Counted from the stretch's first letter, positions 10,476-23,096 are shown. The stretch is 64,000 nucleotides of DNA from Nitrosomonas sp. (GCA_024282035.1 JAMWZR010000001.1:186001-250000), one strand, 5' to 3'. The notes: generated by a model not told the origin, from the sequence alone. Translations and numbers: made by a program.

Positions 10476-11296
10476 GACAAGGATGAATGAAGAAGTATTG
10501 TGGTCAATATGGCGAAAGGTAAAGCAGAGGTCAAAGCATCGATTCTATCGAGGATTCCGCCATGACCGGGCAATAGTGTGCCACTATCTTTGACTCCTGC
10601 TTGGCGTTTTACAAGCGACTCATACAGATCGCCTATGATGCCCAGCAGAGCCATAATCAGTAGTATTGGAATCAATGTGAATGCAAAAGTCGGACTGGGT
10701 TGCCAGATAGTCCAGACAAAGGCATAAACAGTAACGGCAACTAGGGCGCCTGCAACCCCTTCCCAAGTTTTATTGGGACTGATGGTGGGGGCAAGTTTGT
10801 GCTTACCCAATGAACGTCCAGTAAAATAAGCTGCTGTATCCGAAATCCATATCGTGGCCATGAACCCCAGCAACAGCCAGGGGCTAATGGCGCGAAGCTG
10901 GTATAAAGCAAGACAGGTCGGTAACAGTACAATCCAGCCAATCAGCATCCAAAATATGGGGTGTCGTATGCTAACTGATTGTTTCAAAATAAAAGGCACG
11001 GCAATCGCCCAGAAAACCAGTGATGAAAGGTAGATGGCAATAAAACTGGACGAATAGACATCGATTTGAGTCGCGTCCCATAGTAAAAAGAGTAATTCGC
11101 CACCGACGAATACCGTTAGTAACATGAATAAAATGGTGTTTTTAACTGAGAACTGCGCCAATCGACTCCACTCACGGGATCCGATAGTCGTGATTGCCAA
11201 CAATACGATAATCCAGAAAATATCGCTCAAATAAAACAGTGAGGCCAAAAATAGGGGAAGGATGACGACTGCGGTAAGAATGCGAGCTTTGAGCAT
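10472..11296 (-). CDS. cdsA: Phosphatidate cytidylyltransferase
   Basis: CdsA makes CDP-diacylglycerol from phosphatidate and CTP at the inner membrane. The 274-residue protein has about eight membrane helices and the family signature [21 protein letters not shown] with the paired Asp residues near the C terminus (about 230-250). It lies between uppS and dxr with a four-base overlap into dxr, so translation is probably coupled. Confidence 0.97.
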   Translation of the reverse strand: MLKARILTAVVILPLFLASLFYLSDIFWIIVLLAITTIGSREWSRLAQFSVKNTILFMLLTVFVGGELLFLLWDATQIDVYSSSFIAIYLSSLVFWAIAVPFILKQSVSIRHPIFWMLIGWIVLLPTCLALYQLRAISPWLLLGFMATIWISDTAAYFTGRSLGKHKLAPTISPNKTWEGVAGALVAVTVYAFVWTIWQPSPTFAFTLIPILLIMALLGIIGDLYESLVKRQAGVKDSGTLLPGHGGILDRIDALTSALPFAILTTILLHSSLS

Positions 11297-11308
11297 ATTT
11301 CAGAAAGC

Positions 11309-12076
11309 TTATTGTTTTGCAGTAAGAGCCATTTGTAGCTGCTCGCTGGTGCGCCCAAAACGTCTTTCGCGCTGTTGGTACGATTGAATTGCTAGCTCAA
11401 ATTCGTGTTCATCGAAGTCCGGCCACAGAGTATTGGTGAAGTAAAGTTCAGTGTAAGCGAGCTGCCATAACAGAAAATTACTGATGCGACATTCTCCGCC
11501 AGTTCGAATAAATAAGTCTGGTTCCGGTGCGTAATTCATCGAGAGATGCTGCGCCAGATTTTCTTCTTCGAAATGAAGAGGAAGCTCTGGGGATTGTGCC
11601 ATCATTTTGCGCATGGCTTGCATGATGTCCCATCGCCCCCCGTAATTGGCGGCAATGGTGAAAATCAGGCGAGTATTTTGCGCAGTGAGTTGTTCGCCCT
11701 GCTGAATAAATTTAATGATTTTAGGTTCAAATTTGGATAAATCACCAATAACTTTGAAGCGAATGCCGTTTTCATGCAATTTGGTGATTTCTTGTTCGAG
11801 TGCGCCTGTAAAAAGCTGCATCAGAAACGAAACCTCATCTGCAGGTCTGCGCCAATTTTCACTACTGAAAGCAAATAAGGTCAGATAAGTAATTTCACGC
11901 TCAATGCAAGCTTTGATGATGCCACGAACAGTTTCAACACCTTGTTGATGTCCTGCCATTCGAGGCATAAAGCGCTTCCGCGCCCACCGGCCATTACCGT
12001 CCATGATAATAGCGATATGTTTGGGGATTAAACCAGTTTCGGGTATTTCTCTTGTTGAACTTTGGCCTTGCGGCAT
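11309..12076 (-). CDS. uppS: Undecaprenyl diphosphate synthase
   Basis: UppS extends farnesyl diphosphate with isopentenyl diphosphate to the C55 carrier used for peptidoglycan and surface polysaccharides. The catalytic motif IMDGNGRWA starts near residue 24, and the cis-prenyltransferase signature [20 protein letters not shown] is at about 200. Its length is 255 residues. The gene begins one base after the frr stop codon. Confidence 0.98.
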   Translation of the reverse strand: MPQGQSSTREIPETGLIPKHIAIIMDGNGRWARKRFMPRMAGHQQGVETVRGIIKACIEREITYLTLFAFSSENWRRPADEVSFLMQLFTGALEQEITKLHENGIRFKVIGDLSKFEPKIIKFIQQGEQLTAQNTRLIFTIAANYGGRWDIMQAMRKMMAQSPELPLHFEEENLAQHLSMNYAPEPDLFIRTGGECRISNFLLWQLAYTELYFTNTLWPDFDEHEFELAIQSYQQRERRFGRTSEQLQMALTAKQ

Positions 12077-12077
12077 A

Positions 12078-12635
12078 TTAAACAGCCATCAATTCGGCTT
12101 CCTTAACTTGTAATACTTTATCGATTTCGATGATATACCGATCCGTCAATTTCTGAATGTCATCTTGGGCGCGACGTTCATCATCTTCCGAGATTTCCTT
12201 GGATTTCAATAATTCTTTCAATTGGGTATTGGCATCCCGCCGAATGTTGCGCATGGCAACACGTACCCCCTCGGCTTCATGTTTGACGACTTTGATCAAT
12301 TCTTTTCTACGTTCTTCTGTGAGTGCTGGCATGGGAACACGAATAGTCTCTCCTGACGTCATGGGGTTGAGTCCCAGATCAGATTCGCGAATTGATTTTT
12401 CAATGGCATTTGCCATTTTCTTGTCCCATGGAATGACTCCTATGGTACGCGAGTCTATCAGATTGATGTTGGCTACCTGCTTGATGGGGGTTGGGGTACC
12501 GTAATAATCAACCATGACATGATCAAGAAAGCCAGTATGTGCCCGACCACTTCTGACTTTGCTTAAATCAACCTTGAGGGTCTCAAGGCTTTTTTGCATT
12601 TTTTGTTCAGCAGATTTTTTTACATCGACAATCAT
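12078..12635 (-). CDS. frr: Ribosome recycling factor
   Basis: RRF splits post-termination ribosomes together with EF-G. The 185-residue length is exact for the family. The [16 protein letters not shown] region (about 25-40) and the C-terminal [15 protein letters not shown] helix are recognisable. It is in the order rpsB-tsf-pyrH-frr, conserved across bacteria, with 54 bases separating it from pyrH. Confidence 0.98.
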   Translation of the reverse strand: MIVDVKKSAEQKMQKSLETLKVDLSKVRSGRAHTGFLDHVMVDYYGTPTPIKQVANINLIDSRTIGVIPWDKKMANAIEKSIRESDLGLNPMTSGETIRVPMPALTEERRKELIKVVKHEAEGVRVAMRNIRRDANTQLKELLKSKEISEDDERRAQDDIQKLTDRYIIEIDKVLQVKEAELMAV

Positions 12636-12689
12636 GAACTTTATTCCTTTTACAACTTGTTACATATTTTGTTGATTAATCGATCCAAA

Positions 12690-13418
12690 TCAGATTGTTA
12701 CCAGAGTTCCTTCATCCTCGCCAGTGATTATGCGTTTAAGAGCTCCGGCCTTGAATATACTAAAAACATTCAAAGGCAGCTTCTGATCGCGACACAGAGT
12801 TAATGCCGTAGCATCCATGACTTGTAGATTTTTTGCTATGGCTTCATCAAAGGATAATTTGCGAAAACGGGTGGCATCTGGATTGATTTTGGGGTCACTC
12901 GAATAGATACCATCAACCTTGGTGGCTTTAAGCATGATATCGGCATTCATTTCCATACCTCGCAATGCCGCTGCCGTATCGGTAGTGAAAAAAGGGTTTC
13001 CTGTTCCTGCAGCAAAAATGACTATGCGGCCATCTTTCAGATACTTCATGGCACGACCACGAATGTAGGGCTCCACAACCTGCTCGATTCGAAGTGCGGA
13101 CTGGATGCGTGGAACCAGGCCAACAAGTTTCATGGCGTCCTGTAATGCCAGTGCATTCATTACAGTAGCCAGCATGCCCATATAATCAGCAGTTACACGT
13201 TCCAATCCATCATTGGTCGATTTCATACCGCGAAAAATGTTACCACCCCCGACAACGATAGCAATCTCAACGCCAAGTTTACTGATTTCTTCGATTTCGG
13301 CGACTATTCTTGCCATTACGGTGTGGTTGATGCCATATTTATCTTCACCCATGAGGGCTTCACCGGAGAGCTTTAGTAGGATACGTCGATAAACAATTGT
13401 TGTCATCAGGTTGCTCAA
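12690..13418 (-). CDS. pyrH: UMP kinase
   Basis: Phosphorylates UMP to UDP; an amino-acid-kinase-fold hexamer distinct from eukaryotic UMP/CMP kinase. The motifs KLSGEALMG near the N terminus, [10 protein letters not shown] and [19 protein letters not shown] are diagnostic. Two Met codons are possible (residues 1 and 5); the shorter start at 13406 gives the usual 238 residues. It lies between tsf and frr. Confidence 0.98.
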   Translation of the reverse strand: MSNLMTTIVYRRILLKLSGEALMGEDKYGINHTVMARIVAEIEEISKLGVEIAIVVGGGNIFRGMKSTNDGLERVTADYMGMLATVMNALALQDAMKLVGLVPRIQSALRIEQVVEPYIRGRAMKYLKDGRIVIFAAGTGNPFFTTDTAAALRGMEMNADIMLKATKVDGIYSSDPKINPDATRFRKLSFDEAIAKNLQVMDATALTLCRDQKLPLNVFSIFKAGALKRIITGEDEGTLVTI

Positions 13419-13434
13419 AAAGAAGGAAGAAAGG

Positions 13435-14319
13435 TTATTTTGCTTGTTCCATTTGCGCTTTTACTTCATCGGCAAAATTTTCCGATTTTTTCTCAATTCC
13501 TTCGCCTACTGTAAACATAGTGAAATCACTGACTTTTGCCGATTTTTTACTCAACAGTTTTTCGATTGAAATCTCCGGATCCTTAACAAAAGGCTGTCCC
13601 AGTAACGTGATTTCTGCAAGATATTTAGTGATGCGACCTTCTACCATCTTCTCTATAATATTTGCTGGCTTTCCACTTTCTGATGCTTGTGCCGTAAATA
13701 TTTGACGCTCATGCTCCAAAACATCTGCTGCAACTTGTTCCTTGGAGACGCATATGGGTTTGCTGGCTGCAATATGCATGGCCAAATCCTTGCCGAGTGT
13801 TTCGTCACCGCCACTGAGATCAACCATGACGCCTATTTTCGTACCATGAAGGTAAGAGGCCAGTTTTCCTTGCGTTTCATGCCGTGCAAATCGACGGATG
13901 CTAATGTTTTCTCCTAATTTCATCACTAGTGCTTTGCGCTTTGTTTCCACCGTATCACCATCTGCAAGCAAGGTTTCGCTGATTGTGGCGAGATCTTTGA
14001 GATTTTTACTGGCTACCAGTTCGGCCAATTCTCTGGCAAACTGGATAAAATCGTCGTTCTTGGCTACAAAATCGGTTTCGCAATTGACTTCTACTAATGC
14101 ACCAGTTCGACCGTCGACTGAAGTGTAGGCACCGATTACACCTTCGGCGGCTATACGGCCAGCTGCCTTGCTTGCTTTGGCGCCACTTTTGATCCGCAAT
14201 AAATCTTCAGCTGCTTTCATGTCGCCATTGGTTTCGGACAAAGCTTTTTTACACTCCATCATGCCTAGCCCTGTCATTTCGCGCAGTTCTTTCACCATGC
14301 TTGCGCTGATTTCCGCCAT
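13435..14319 (-). CDS. tsf: Elongation factor Ts
   Basis: EF-Ts regenerates EF-Tu-GTP. The start is placed at ATG 14319 ([31 protein letters not shown] N terminus, the UBA-like domain), giving 294 residues. The frame runs open 28 codons further upstream to 14403, but those residues are unlike the family. The TDFVAKND motif that touches EF-Tu is present at about 80. It follows rpsB by about 100 bases. Confidence 0.97.
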   Translation of the reverse strand: MAEISASMVKELREMTGLGMMECKKALSETNGDMKAAEDLLRIKSGAKASKAAGRIAAEGVIGAYTSVDGRTGALVEVNCETDFVAKNDDFIQFARELAELVASKNLKDLATISETLLADGDTVETKRKALVMKLGENISIRRFARHETQGKLASYLHGTKIGVMVDLSGGDETLGKDLAMHIAASKPICVSKEQVAADVLEHERQIFTAQASESGKPANIIEKMVEGRITKYLAEITLLGQPFVKDPEISIEKLLSKKSAKVSDFTMFTVGEGIEKKSENFADEVKAQMEQAK

Positions 14320-14421
14320 ATATGTACTCCAAATACAAGAATAATTTTTAGATTGAGAATTGGTGCGCTGATACGATTTAGATTGATAGCTTTTTAAAAT
14401 CAATCAAATCATTGAAAGTCA

Positions 14422-15144
14422 CTATTCGGATTCAGCCGTAGCCATTTCAACAATTTCTTGGATAGACTGATTGCGACCTTCCAGAATCGCATCAGCTACG
14501 CCGCGAGCATATAAACGTATCGCGCGACTCGAATCATCATTACCCGGAATAATGTATTGCAATCCTTCAGGGTTGTGGTTGGTGTCAACCACACCGATTA
14601 CCGGAATGCCAAGTTTTCTGGCCTCTGTTACTGCTCCCTTTTGATATCCAACATCAATTACGAATAATGCGTCTGGTAAGCCTTTCATATCTTTGATACC
14701 ACCCAAACTGCTATTGAGTTTATCCAATTCGCGTTGGAGATCGAGGGCTTCTTTCTTGACAAGTTTGTCCAGAGTTCCATCTTGTACCATTGTTTCCATG
14801 TCCTGGAGACGTTTGATGGATTGCTTGATTGTTTTGAAATTGGTCAACATGCCTCCCAGCCATCGCTGATCGACGTAAGGAGAACCGCAACGTGAAGCTT
14901 CTTCACGAACAATGTCTCGGGCTTGTCGTTTGGTTCCAACAAACAAGATAACTCCTTTGTTGGCTGATAATTGACGCACATATTTCATGGCATCCTGATA
15001 CATCAACAATGTGTTTTCTAGATTGATGATGTGAATTTTGTTTCGATGGCCGAAAATGTACGGTGCCATTTTGGGATTCCAGAAGCGTGTTTGATGCCCA
15101 AAATGAACACCTGCTTCTAACATTTGCCGCATCGTTACTGACAT
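14422..15144 (-). CDS. rpsB: 30S ribosomal protein S2
   Basis: S2 binds late to the 30S head near S1. It has 240 residues, with the N-terminal motif [19 protein letters not shown] and the family signature [33 protein letters not shown] in the second half. It is the first gene of the leftward block; a good sigma70 promoter lies 130-165 bases upstream (see separate entry). Confidence 0.98.
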   Translation of the reverse strand: MSVTMRQMLEAGVHFGHQTRFWNPKMAPYIFGHRNKIHIINLENTLLMYQDAMKYVRQLSANKGVILFVGTKRQARDIVREEASRCGSPYVDQRWLGGMLTNFKTIKQSIKRLQDMETMVQDGTLDKLVKKEALDLQRELDKLNSSLGGIKDMKGLPDALFVIDVGYQKGAVTEARKLGIPVIGVVDTNHNPEGLQYIIPGNDDSSRAIRLYARGVADAILEGRNQSIQEIVEMATAESE

Positions 15145-15281
15145 AATATTATTTTCTCCAATAGGATTGAACCGCCACTTACAATATAGTTTGTGATGTG
15201 TAAGTGTGTGAATTTAACTTGAATTAATTACTTTTACTGTCGATACATCTTGTCAGATAAACAGAATCAAGTTATCTCTAT

Positions 15282-15309
15282 AGTATAACACGTTCAATCG
15301 TTTACTCAA
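15282..15309 (-). promoter_or_regulatory. Sigma70-type promoter of rpsB-tsf
   Basis: Read on the minus strand, TTGAGT (15304-15309) and TATACT (15282-15287) are separated by 16 bases, and a TG precedes the -10 by one base. The predicted start, near 15275, would give a leader of about 130 bases before rpsB. The -35 lies inside a perfect palindrome (15300-15320). Confidence 0.65.
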
Positions 15310-15320
15310 GTTGAGTAAAC
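15300..15320. promoter_or_regulatory. Perfect 21-base palindrome over the rpsB -35 box
   Basis: GTTTACTCAA, one central base, then TTGAGTAAAC: ten bases of exact dyad symmetry. It overlaps the -35 of the rpsB promoter and lies about 90 bases past the end of the fnr-like gene. The single-base loop and low G+C argue against a terminator and for a protein-binding operator. The regulator is unknown. Confidence 0.55.
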
Positions 15321-15410
15321 CCGTGAAAACGTTCAGGTTAAATCAATTTTTGATCAGAGATAAGGGTGAGAGGCTAAATTAAATATCAAATTTAGTAAGA
15401 GAGTTATTGA

Positions 15411-16163
15411 TCAAGTGATACACGAGGAATTACCCATTTTCATTCTGAGTCGAGTCATATCGTTAATCTGGATGTGTTTATTATCGACTCTAATGATGTT
15501 TTCATCTTGTAGTTTGGAAAAAGCTCGGCTCACGGTCTCAAGTTTCAAGCCAAGGTAGCTGCCAATTTCTTCTCTAGTCATGCGAAGATTAAAATTGTAT
15601 TCCGAATAACCCCGTATCAAAAAGCGACGAGACAGATTAAGTAAGAAACTTGCTAGCCGTTCTTCTGCTTTCATGCTGCCTAATAGAAGCATGACACCAT
15701 GATCACGAACGATTTCGCGACTCATGATTTTGTGAAAATGATGCATCAGTGACGGGATGGTGCGGCTTATTTCTTCCAGCTTTGCAAATGGTATCTCACA
15801 CACTTCACTATCTTCTAAGGCAACGGCATCGCAAGTATGAATTTCAGTACTGATTGCATCCAGGCCAAGTAATTCACCAGTCATGTGAAAACCGGTTACT
15901 TGTTGTCGACCATCTTGTTCGAGGATGCAGGTTTTTAGGAATCCGCTACGAATGGCGTAAAGCGATTGAAATTTTGATCCCGCTCTATGCAAATAGCCGC
16001 CACGTTGAATTTTGCGTTTATGACTGACGACTTCTCCCAATACATGAATTTCATTTTCATTGAGACCTACCGGCAAGCAAAGCTCCCTCAAACTGCACGT
16101 TGCGCAACTTGATTTTAAGTGAGAGATATCAAACTCGTTAAAGGTATTTGATTCTAAAGACAA
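15411..16163 (-). CDS. fnr: FNR-type oxygen-sensing transcription regulator
   Basis: A 250-residue Crp/Fnr-family regulator, the same length as E. coli FNR. The four likely [4Fe-4S] ligands are present: C20, C23 and C29 in SCATCSLRELC, plus C111. A cyclic-nucleotide-binding-like domain fills about 30-160, a dimerisation helix follows, and the C-terminal helix-turn-helix reads TREEIGSYLGLKLETVSRAFSKL with the E..SR pattern that reads TTGAT half-sites. The start is TTG at 16163; a stop lies in frame nine codons upstream. It is divergent from a HemN-like gene, with a perfect FNR box between. It probably controls oxygen-limited metabolism. Confidence 0.93.
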   Translation of the reverse strand: MSLESNTFNEFDISHLKSSCATCSLRELCLPVGLNENEIHVLGEVVSHKRKIQRGGYLHRAGSKFQSLYAIRSGFLKTCILEQDGRQQVTGFHMTGELLGLDAISTEIHTCDAVALEDSEVCEIPFAKLEEISRTIPSLMHHFHKIMSREIVRDHGVMLLLGSMKAEERLASFLLNLSRRFLIRGYSEYNFNLRMTREEIGSYLGLKLETVSRAFSKLQDENIIRVDNKHIQINDMTRLRMKMGNSSCIT

Positions 16164-16199
16164 GGTATATTCCAGTACAAAACCGTTTCAATATTCTAG

Positions 16200-16213
16200 T
16201 TGATTTGAATCAA
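16200..16213. promoter_or_regulatory. Perfect FNR/ANR box
   Basis: TTGATTTGAATCAA matches the FNR consensus TTGAT-N4-ATCAA in all ten conserved positions. It lies 36 bases upstream of the fnr start codon and 151 upstream of the HemN-like start. Being close to fnr, it could mediate autoregulation; at -41.5 it could activate a start for the rightward gene near 16248. Confidence 0.85.
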
Positions 16214-16364
16214 AACATAACATTCGTTATTTCCGCATAATTTTACCGGTATTTAAGTAGGAATGTGGGAATTCTTTTCTCTGAATTGCTACATGAGTCA
16301 TGTTTTCCGCAGCGTGATGTGTAAGTTTTTTCATCCTATCAATTGTGCCAAGAGGGAGAACTAG

Positions 16365-17774
16365 GTGATTTCACTGTCGTCGCCTGAATTGCTTAAAATT
16401 GATCCAGAACTCATTCGACATTTTGAATGGAGTACCAGAGATTATCGCTTGTATCCTGGAATCGAGTATTTCGTAGAATCATTCGACGAAAAACAATATA
16501 GAACCTGCATTTCTGGATATAGATCGGGTCTTGTAAGAAAACCTTTTTCAATTCATGTTTATGTTCCCAACTTAGAGTCCTTGCGTCATGGTCCTTGTGG
16601 GCACGCTTTGTTAGCTGGCACAAGCGACATCAGCACACGTTATTTTGACGATCTGATAAGCGAGATCGTGTTACGAAGTAGGCTGCATGCGGATGATGCA
16701 AAAGTGGAACAAGTGTATTGTGGCGGCGGCGTAATTGAATTTTTCGATATCGTACGCCTAAGTGCAATACTGAATAAAATCAAAGAGCACTTTGAATTGA
16801 CACATGACTGCGAAATCATGATCGAGATCGATGCGGGAGCGATTTCTGATCTTGCCGAATTGCGGAGATTAGGATTTAACCATGCCGTCATTGCCGTGCA
16901 TGACTTTGATTATGATGTGCAGCTTGCGTCGCAACGTCAACAAACTGAGGAAGCTGTCTTGGGTATGATTCTTAATGCCAGGGATGTCGGTTTTAGACAA
17001 ATCAGGATAGAGCTTGTGTATGGATTGCCTAGACAGAAAGTCAGTCAATTTGAATATACTTTGAGCAAGATTATTGCGGTTTCCCCTTGTCAGATTCACT
17101 TGTTGAATTATGTGTGTGAAAGTGAGTTTGGTGAAATGAGGCATCGAATCAACATTCAGGATTTGCCCAATACGGAAGCTCGGTTGCAAATGATCCAACG
17201 GGCTATCGCCCTGCTAACGGATGCAGGTTATGTTCATATTGGTATGCATGTGTTTGCCAGAATGAATAATCCACTGGTAATTGCACAACGACAGGGGCGA
17301 TTGCATTATGGAATTCAGGGGTACTCGGTATTTCCAGATTGCTATCGCATAGCTTTAGGGGTTTCGAGCATTGGAAGTGTAGGCCCGACACTCAATCAGA
17401 ATTGCTCCAGCCTGTTGGAATATTGCAGCAAGGTGGAACAAAATGTCTTGCCAATCATGTGTGGAATTCAATTGTCTGCGGATGATTTGATGCGGCGTTC
17501 AGTCATTCATGCGCTCATATGCCATCAAGTACTGTCTTTCGAGTCTGTTGAAACATTTTTTCCGATCGAGTTTAAGCGATATTTCGCGGCAGAGTTAACC
17601 GAACTGGCCAGATATACAGCAGCTGGATTGGTTGATCTGAGTGACGATGAAATTGTGGTGACCCCGATGGGGCAATTGTTGATCGATAGCGTATGTGGTG
17701 TATTTGATAAGTACTTGCGGACGAGGCAATCCAATCCCAAAAGAATCACCTGTTCTGTCCCAGATAGCCTCTGA
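16365..17774 (+). CDS. HemN-like protein lacking the radical-SAM cysteines
   Basis: Over its full 469 residues it aligns by eye with HemN, the oxygen-independent coproporphyrinogen III dehydrogenase: DAGAISDLAELRRLGFN, IELVYGLPRQ, YVHIGMHVFA, LHYGIQGYSVFPD and the C-terminal HemN domain all have counterparts. However, the CxxxCxxCxC cluster motif expected near residues 70-79 reads NLESLRHGPCGH: the first three Cys are L70, R74 and P77. The GGGTP SAM motif reads GGGVI (120-124). It therefore should not bind the [4Fe-4S] cluster or do radical chemistry. The start is GTG 16365 with AGGGAG upstream. Its role is unknown; heme binding or regulation are guesses. Confidence 0.85.
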   Translation: MISLSSPELLKIDPELIRHFEWSTRDYRLYPGIEYFVESFDEKQYRTCISGYRSGLVRKPFSIHVYVPNLESLRHGPCGHALLAGTSDISTRYFDDLISEIVLRSRLHADDAKVEQVYCGGGVIEFFDIVRLSAILNKIKEHFELTHDCEIMIEIDAGAISDLAELRRLGFNHAVIAVHDFDYDVQLASQRQQTEEAVLGMILNARDVGFRQIRIELVYGLPRQKVSQFEYTLSKIIAVSPCQIHLLNYVCESEFGEMRHRINIQDLPNTEARLQMIQRAIALLTDAGYVHIGMHVFARMNNPLVIAQRQGRLHYGIQGYSVFPDCYRIALGVSSIGSVGPTLNQNCSSLLEYCSKVEQNVLPIMCGIQLSADDLMRRSVIHALICHQVLSFESVETFFPIEFKRYFAAELTELARYTAAGLVDLSDDEIVVTPMGQLLIDSVCGVFDKYLRTRQSNPKRITCSVPDSL

Positions 17775-17795
17775 AAAATAAGTGATTTCAGAGGC
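17767..17795. terminator. Convergent hairpin between the HemN-like gene and cytochrome gene
   Basis: GCCTCTGAAA (17767-17776) pairs with TTTCAGAGGC (17786-17795) across a 9-base loop: a perfect 10-bp stem covering the stop codon of the HemN-like gene. The T tracts on both sides are weak, but the position between convergent genes supports termination in both directions. Confidence 0.6.
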
Positions 17796-17804
17796 CCTTT
17801 CCTA

Positions 17805-18113
17805 TTATTTGACCTGACTGTTTTGAAGTACGTAATCAGCCAAGCGATCTGCTGCTTCACCTTGAATGTTTTTGAATGCTGGCATGCGCATGCTTCCCGA
17901 CTGGAATTTTTTGATCAGTGCTTCCTTGTTGGCGACTTTCTCACTTAAATTCATTGCCACATTGGCGCTCAGTGGTTTGTGACATTCCGTGCAGGCTGAG
18001 CTGAATATTTTTTCTCCGGTAGCATCAGCTGGAGGAGTGTAGTCTCGGCTTGATCCGCAGCCAACCAGTATCAGCAAGGCTGGAAGTGCTAAAGCAAATT
18101 TAAATGTCTTCAT
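17805..18113 (-). CDS. Monoheme class I cytochrome c lipoprotein
   Basis: A 102-residue protein with a lipoprotein signal ending in the lipobox LVGC (C19), so it is probably anchored in the outer or inner membrane facing the periplasm. One heme-c site, CTECH (about residue 41), and a downstream Met in SMRMPAF as likely sixth ligand. It resembles small electron-carrier cytochromes c. It is convergent with the HemN-like gene; the link to FNR next door suggests a respiratory role but no FNR box is seen upstream of it. Confidence 0.85.
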   Translation of the reverse strand: MKTFKFALALPALLILVGCGSSRDYTPPADATGEKIFSSACTECHKPLSANVAMNLSEKVANKEALIKKFQSGSMRMPAFKNIQGEAADRLADYVLQNSQVK

Positions 18114-18726
18114 TTTTGTACTCCTTATTGGTTAAATTATTTTAAATACACAATCCTCTATTCGATACCTATGAATTGAATTTTAGTTAACTAGATCAAG
18201 AGCCATTGAGTCTTGTAGCGTAAGACACTGAATTTCACAATCAAATAGATTGGCTTACCTTAACGAGTCGGATCATGACTTGTCAAACAGTTCTTTCTTT
18301 CACCCCATTTTTTCCTGGAACTAAATGCAACTATGAAATTGACAATTGTCGCGAAAATGTAACAACGGGTGGAAAACTCAAGACTTTGCGATCAGCCGCA
18401 TACGGTTTTGACAATTTCTTAACAATTTCCATGTTAATGTGCCACGTAACACATAATGTTTGTAAATATATTCTGAAAAGTTTTTCGTTAGACGCTTCAA
18501 TATTAAGAGAATTTTTAGTGTGAATCCATTCTGAAATATGGGTTTTTTCTTTACACTTTCTTGACAATTGATATGGTAAGGTGCCCGACGATTAGTAAAG
18601 ACTGATTGAATTCATGTGTTAAATGGAACAATCGAGTAACAAGAATAAAAAATTTACCGTTATAAGCACTCAGAAAAATAGGGTCAAAAGAATCAAACAA
18701 GATTATTTAACTAATAGGGAGTATGT
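18114..18726. other. Long non-coding region upstream of the outer-membrane protein gene
   Basis: 613 AT-rich bases between divergent genes, with no frame that looks coding. TTGACAATT occurs three times in the same orientation at 18339-18347, 18408-18416 and 18561-18569; the first sits in the dyad GACAATTGTC. A possible weak promoter is TTTACA (18550) with TATGGT 16 bases later. The length suggests a regulated promoter or a small RNA, which the sequence alone does not show. Confidence 0.5.
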
Positions 18727-19491
18727 ATGTTGAAAAAATTTCATAAGTTAGTATGGGCCGCTGCACTGGGCTTGACGCTCAGTAACCAAGCGGTTGCTGA
18801 TGCTACGGTGGATGACTTCCAGGTTTGGGGCGGTGTTTTCTCGCAGGGTAATTTTGGTTTCGTCAATCCGCAAAACCCCGATTTGAAAAAATTCAGATGG
18901 TGGATGGAAGGTCAAGGCCGTTTTGGTAATGACGCTACGCAATTCACACAATCGCTGATTCGTCCGGGTGTGGGTTATGCACTGACAGATAAGCTGGTGG
19001 CATGGGTTGGATATGCTTGGGCACCAACAGCTGAGCCATTAGCACTGAAATCAGGTCATCCTTTCAATGAACACCGGCTTTGGGAACAAATTACTTGGGC
19101 TGACAATTTCTCGTTTGGACGTTTATCGTTGCGCAGCCGCTTCGAGCAGCGTTTCTTTGATCATAATGCACCCCTTCCCGGTAGCAATGACGTGGCTCAC
19201 CGCTTCCGTCAATTGGTCAAACTGGCTGTACCATTACCCAAAATCGATCCCAATTTGAGTTTCATCGTTCAAAGCGAGTTGTTTATTGCTATGACAACCA
19301 TTGACAACAATCCTGGTTTTATTTCCCGTGGCTATGATCAGAATCGTGCTTTTGTCGGACTGGGTTATAAAGTCAATCAATGGGCTACGGTGGAAATGGG
19401 CTACATGAATCAATTGATCAACAGACCGCATAGTGCACGTCCGGATCAAATGATGCACAACTTTGTGGCCAGTTTGTTCCTGAACTTCTAA
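18727..19491 (+). CDS. DUF2490-type outer-membrane beta-barrel protein
   Basis: A 254-residue exported protein: signal peptide with AVADA cleavage region (about residue 24), then alternating amphipathic strands rich in aromatic residues, ending in ASLFLNF with a terminal Phe as in outer-membrane barrels. The pattern fits the DUF2490 family, whose function is unknown. It follows a well-spaced ribosome-binding site (TAGGGAG) and ends at a strong terminator, so it is a single-gene unit with a long upstream region. Confidence 0.75.
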   Translation: MLKKFHKLVWAAALGLTLSNQAVADATVDDFQVWGGVFSQGNFGFVNPQNPDLKKFRWWMEGQGRFGNDATQFTQSLIRPGVGYALTDKLVAWVGYAWAPTAEPLALKSGHPFNEHRLWEQITWADNFSFGRLSLRSRFEQRFFDHNAPLPGSNDVAHRFRQLVKLAVPLPKIDPNLSFIVQSELFIAMTTIDNNPGFISRGYDQNRAFVGLGYKVNQWATVEMGYMNQLINRPHSARPDQMMHNFVASLFLNF

Positions 19492-19525
19492 TCGTAATCA
19501 GGAGAGTTTTACCTTTAATTATTGA

Positions 19526-19576
19526 AATAGCTGGCTAGACTTGGTTTATCCGGAGTTCAGCCAGCTATATTTTTTG
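19526..19576 (+). terminator. Rho-independent terminator
   Basis: ATAGCTGGCT (19527-19536) pairs with AGCCAGCTAT (19559-19568), followed by ATTTTTT. The loop is long (22 bases). It lies 35 bases after the DUF2490-type gene. Confidence 0.8.
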
Positions 19577-19695
19577 CTCCTTCCTTTTCTTCCGCGCATT
19601 CCAACCCCATCGATCGACTCCACGCATATTGGATGGATGGAATTTTCCGACTGTTTTCGATTACTATACTGGCCTTTTGAGGAACGGAATCAGTC

Positions 19696-22608
<2,913 letters not shown>

Positions 22609-22703
22609 AACCATCCAACAGCACGGCCTTAACGAAATAAGTACGGTCAACTTTCGCGGGAGGTATGATACAAACCCGTGTTACCCTAACCTCAGGAGTC
22701 TGC

Positions 22704-23096
22704 ATGAATCAGCAAATCATCTTGAAGCGAGTACAAGACCGCTTGCCAGATCTGCTAGCGCTGTATGCCTTTGGCAGCCGCATCCAGGGTCATGCCAGTG
22801 CTGACAGCGATCTGGATCTGGCGGTATTGGTGGCCGGTTATGCCGATCCGTTGTTGTTCGATCTGGCTGGAGAATTGGCCGACGTTGCGGGTTGTGCGGT
22901 GGATTTGCTCGATCTGCGTGTGGCGTCGACGGTCATGCAATACCAGATCATCACCACCGGCGTGCGCTGGTGGCAAAAAGACGGTCAGGCGGCGCTTTTT
23001 GAAGCGGCCATTCTGAGTGAAAAGACCGCACTGGACGAAGCGCGCAGCGCGTTGATCAATGACATTCAACAACGCGGGAGCGTGTATGGCCGATGA
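22704..23096 (+). CDS. mntA: MntA-type nucleotidyltransferase antitoxin
   Basis: A minimal nucleotidyltransferase of 130 residues. In characterised MntA/HepT pairs this enzyme AMPylates the HepT toxin and silences it. The active-site pattern GS-X10-DXD is intact (G24, S25, D36, D38). I start it at ATG 22704, which has AGGAG 8 bases upstream; the frame is open back to 22665. Its end overlaps the hepT start by 11 bases, the usual coupled arrangement. Confidence 0.88.
   Translation: MNQQIILKRVQDRLPDLLALYAFGSRIQGHASADSDLDLAVLVAGYADPLLFDLAGELADVAGCAVDLLDLRVASTVMQYQIITTGVRWWQKDGQAALFEAAILSEKTALDEARSALINDIQQRGSVYGR

Noticed and set aside
14320..14403. N-terminal extension of tsf
   Set aside because: EF-Ts proteins start at MAEI; the 28 upstream codons are low-complexity and unlike the family.
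18275..18523. 82-codon frame in the long leader before the DUF2490-type gene
   Set aside because: No ribosome-binding site, AT-rich composition and odd residue mix; it overlaps two of the TTGACAATT copies. Treated as non-coding.
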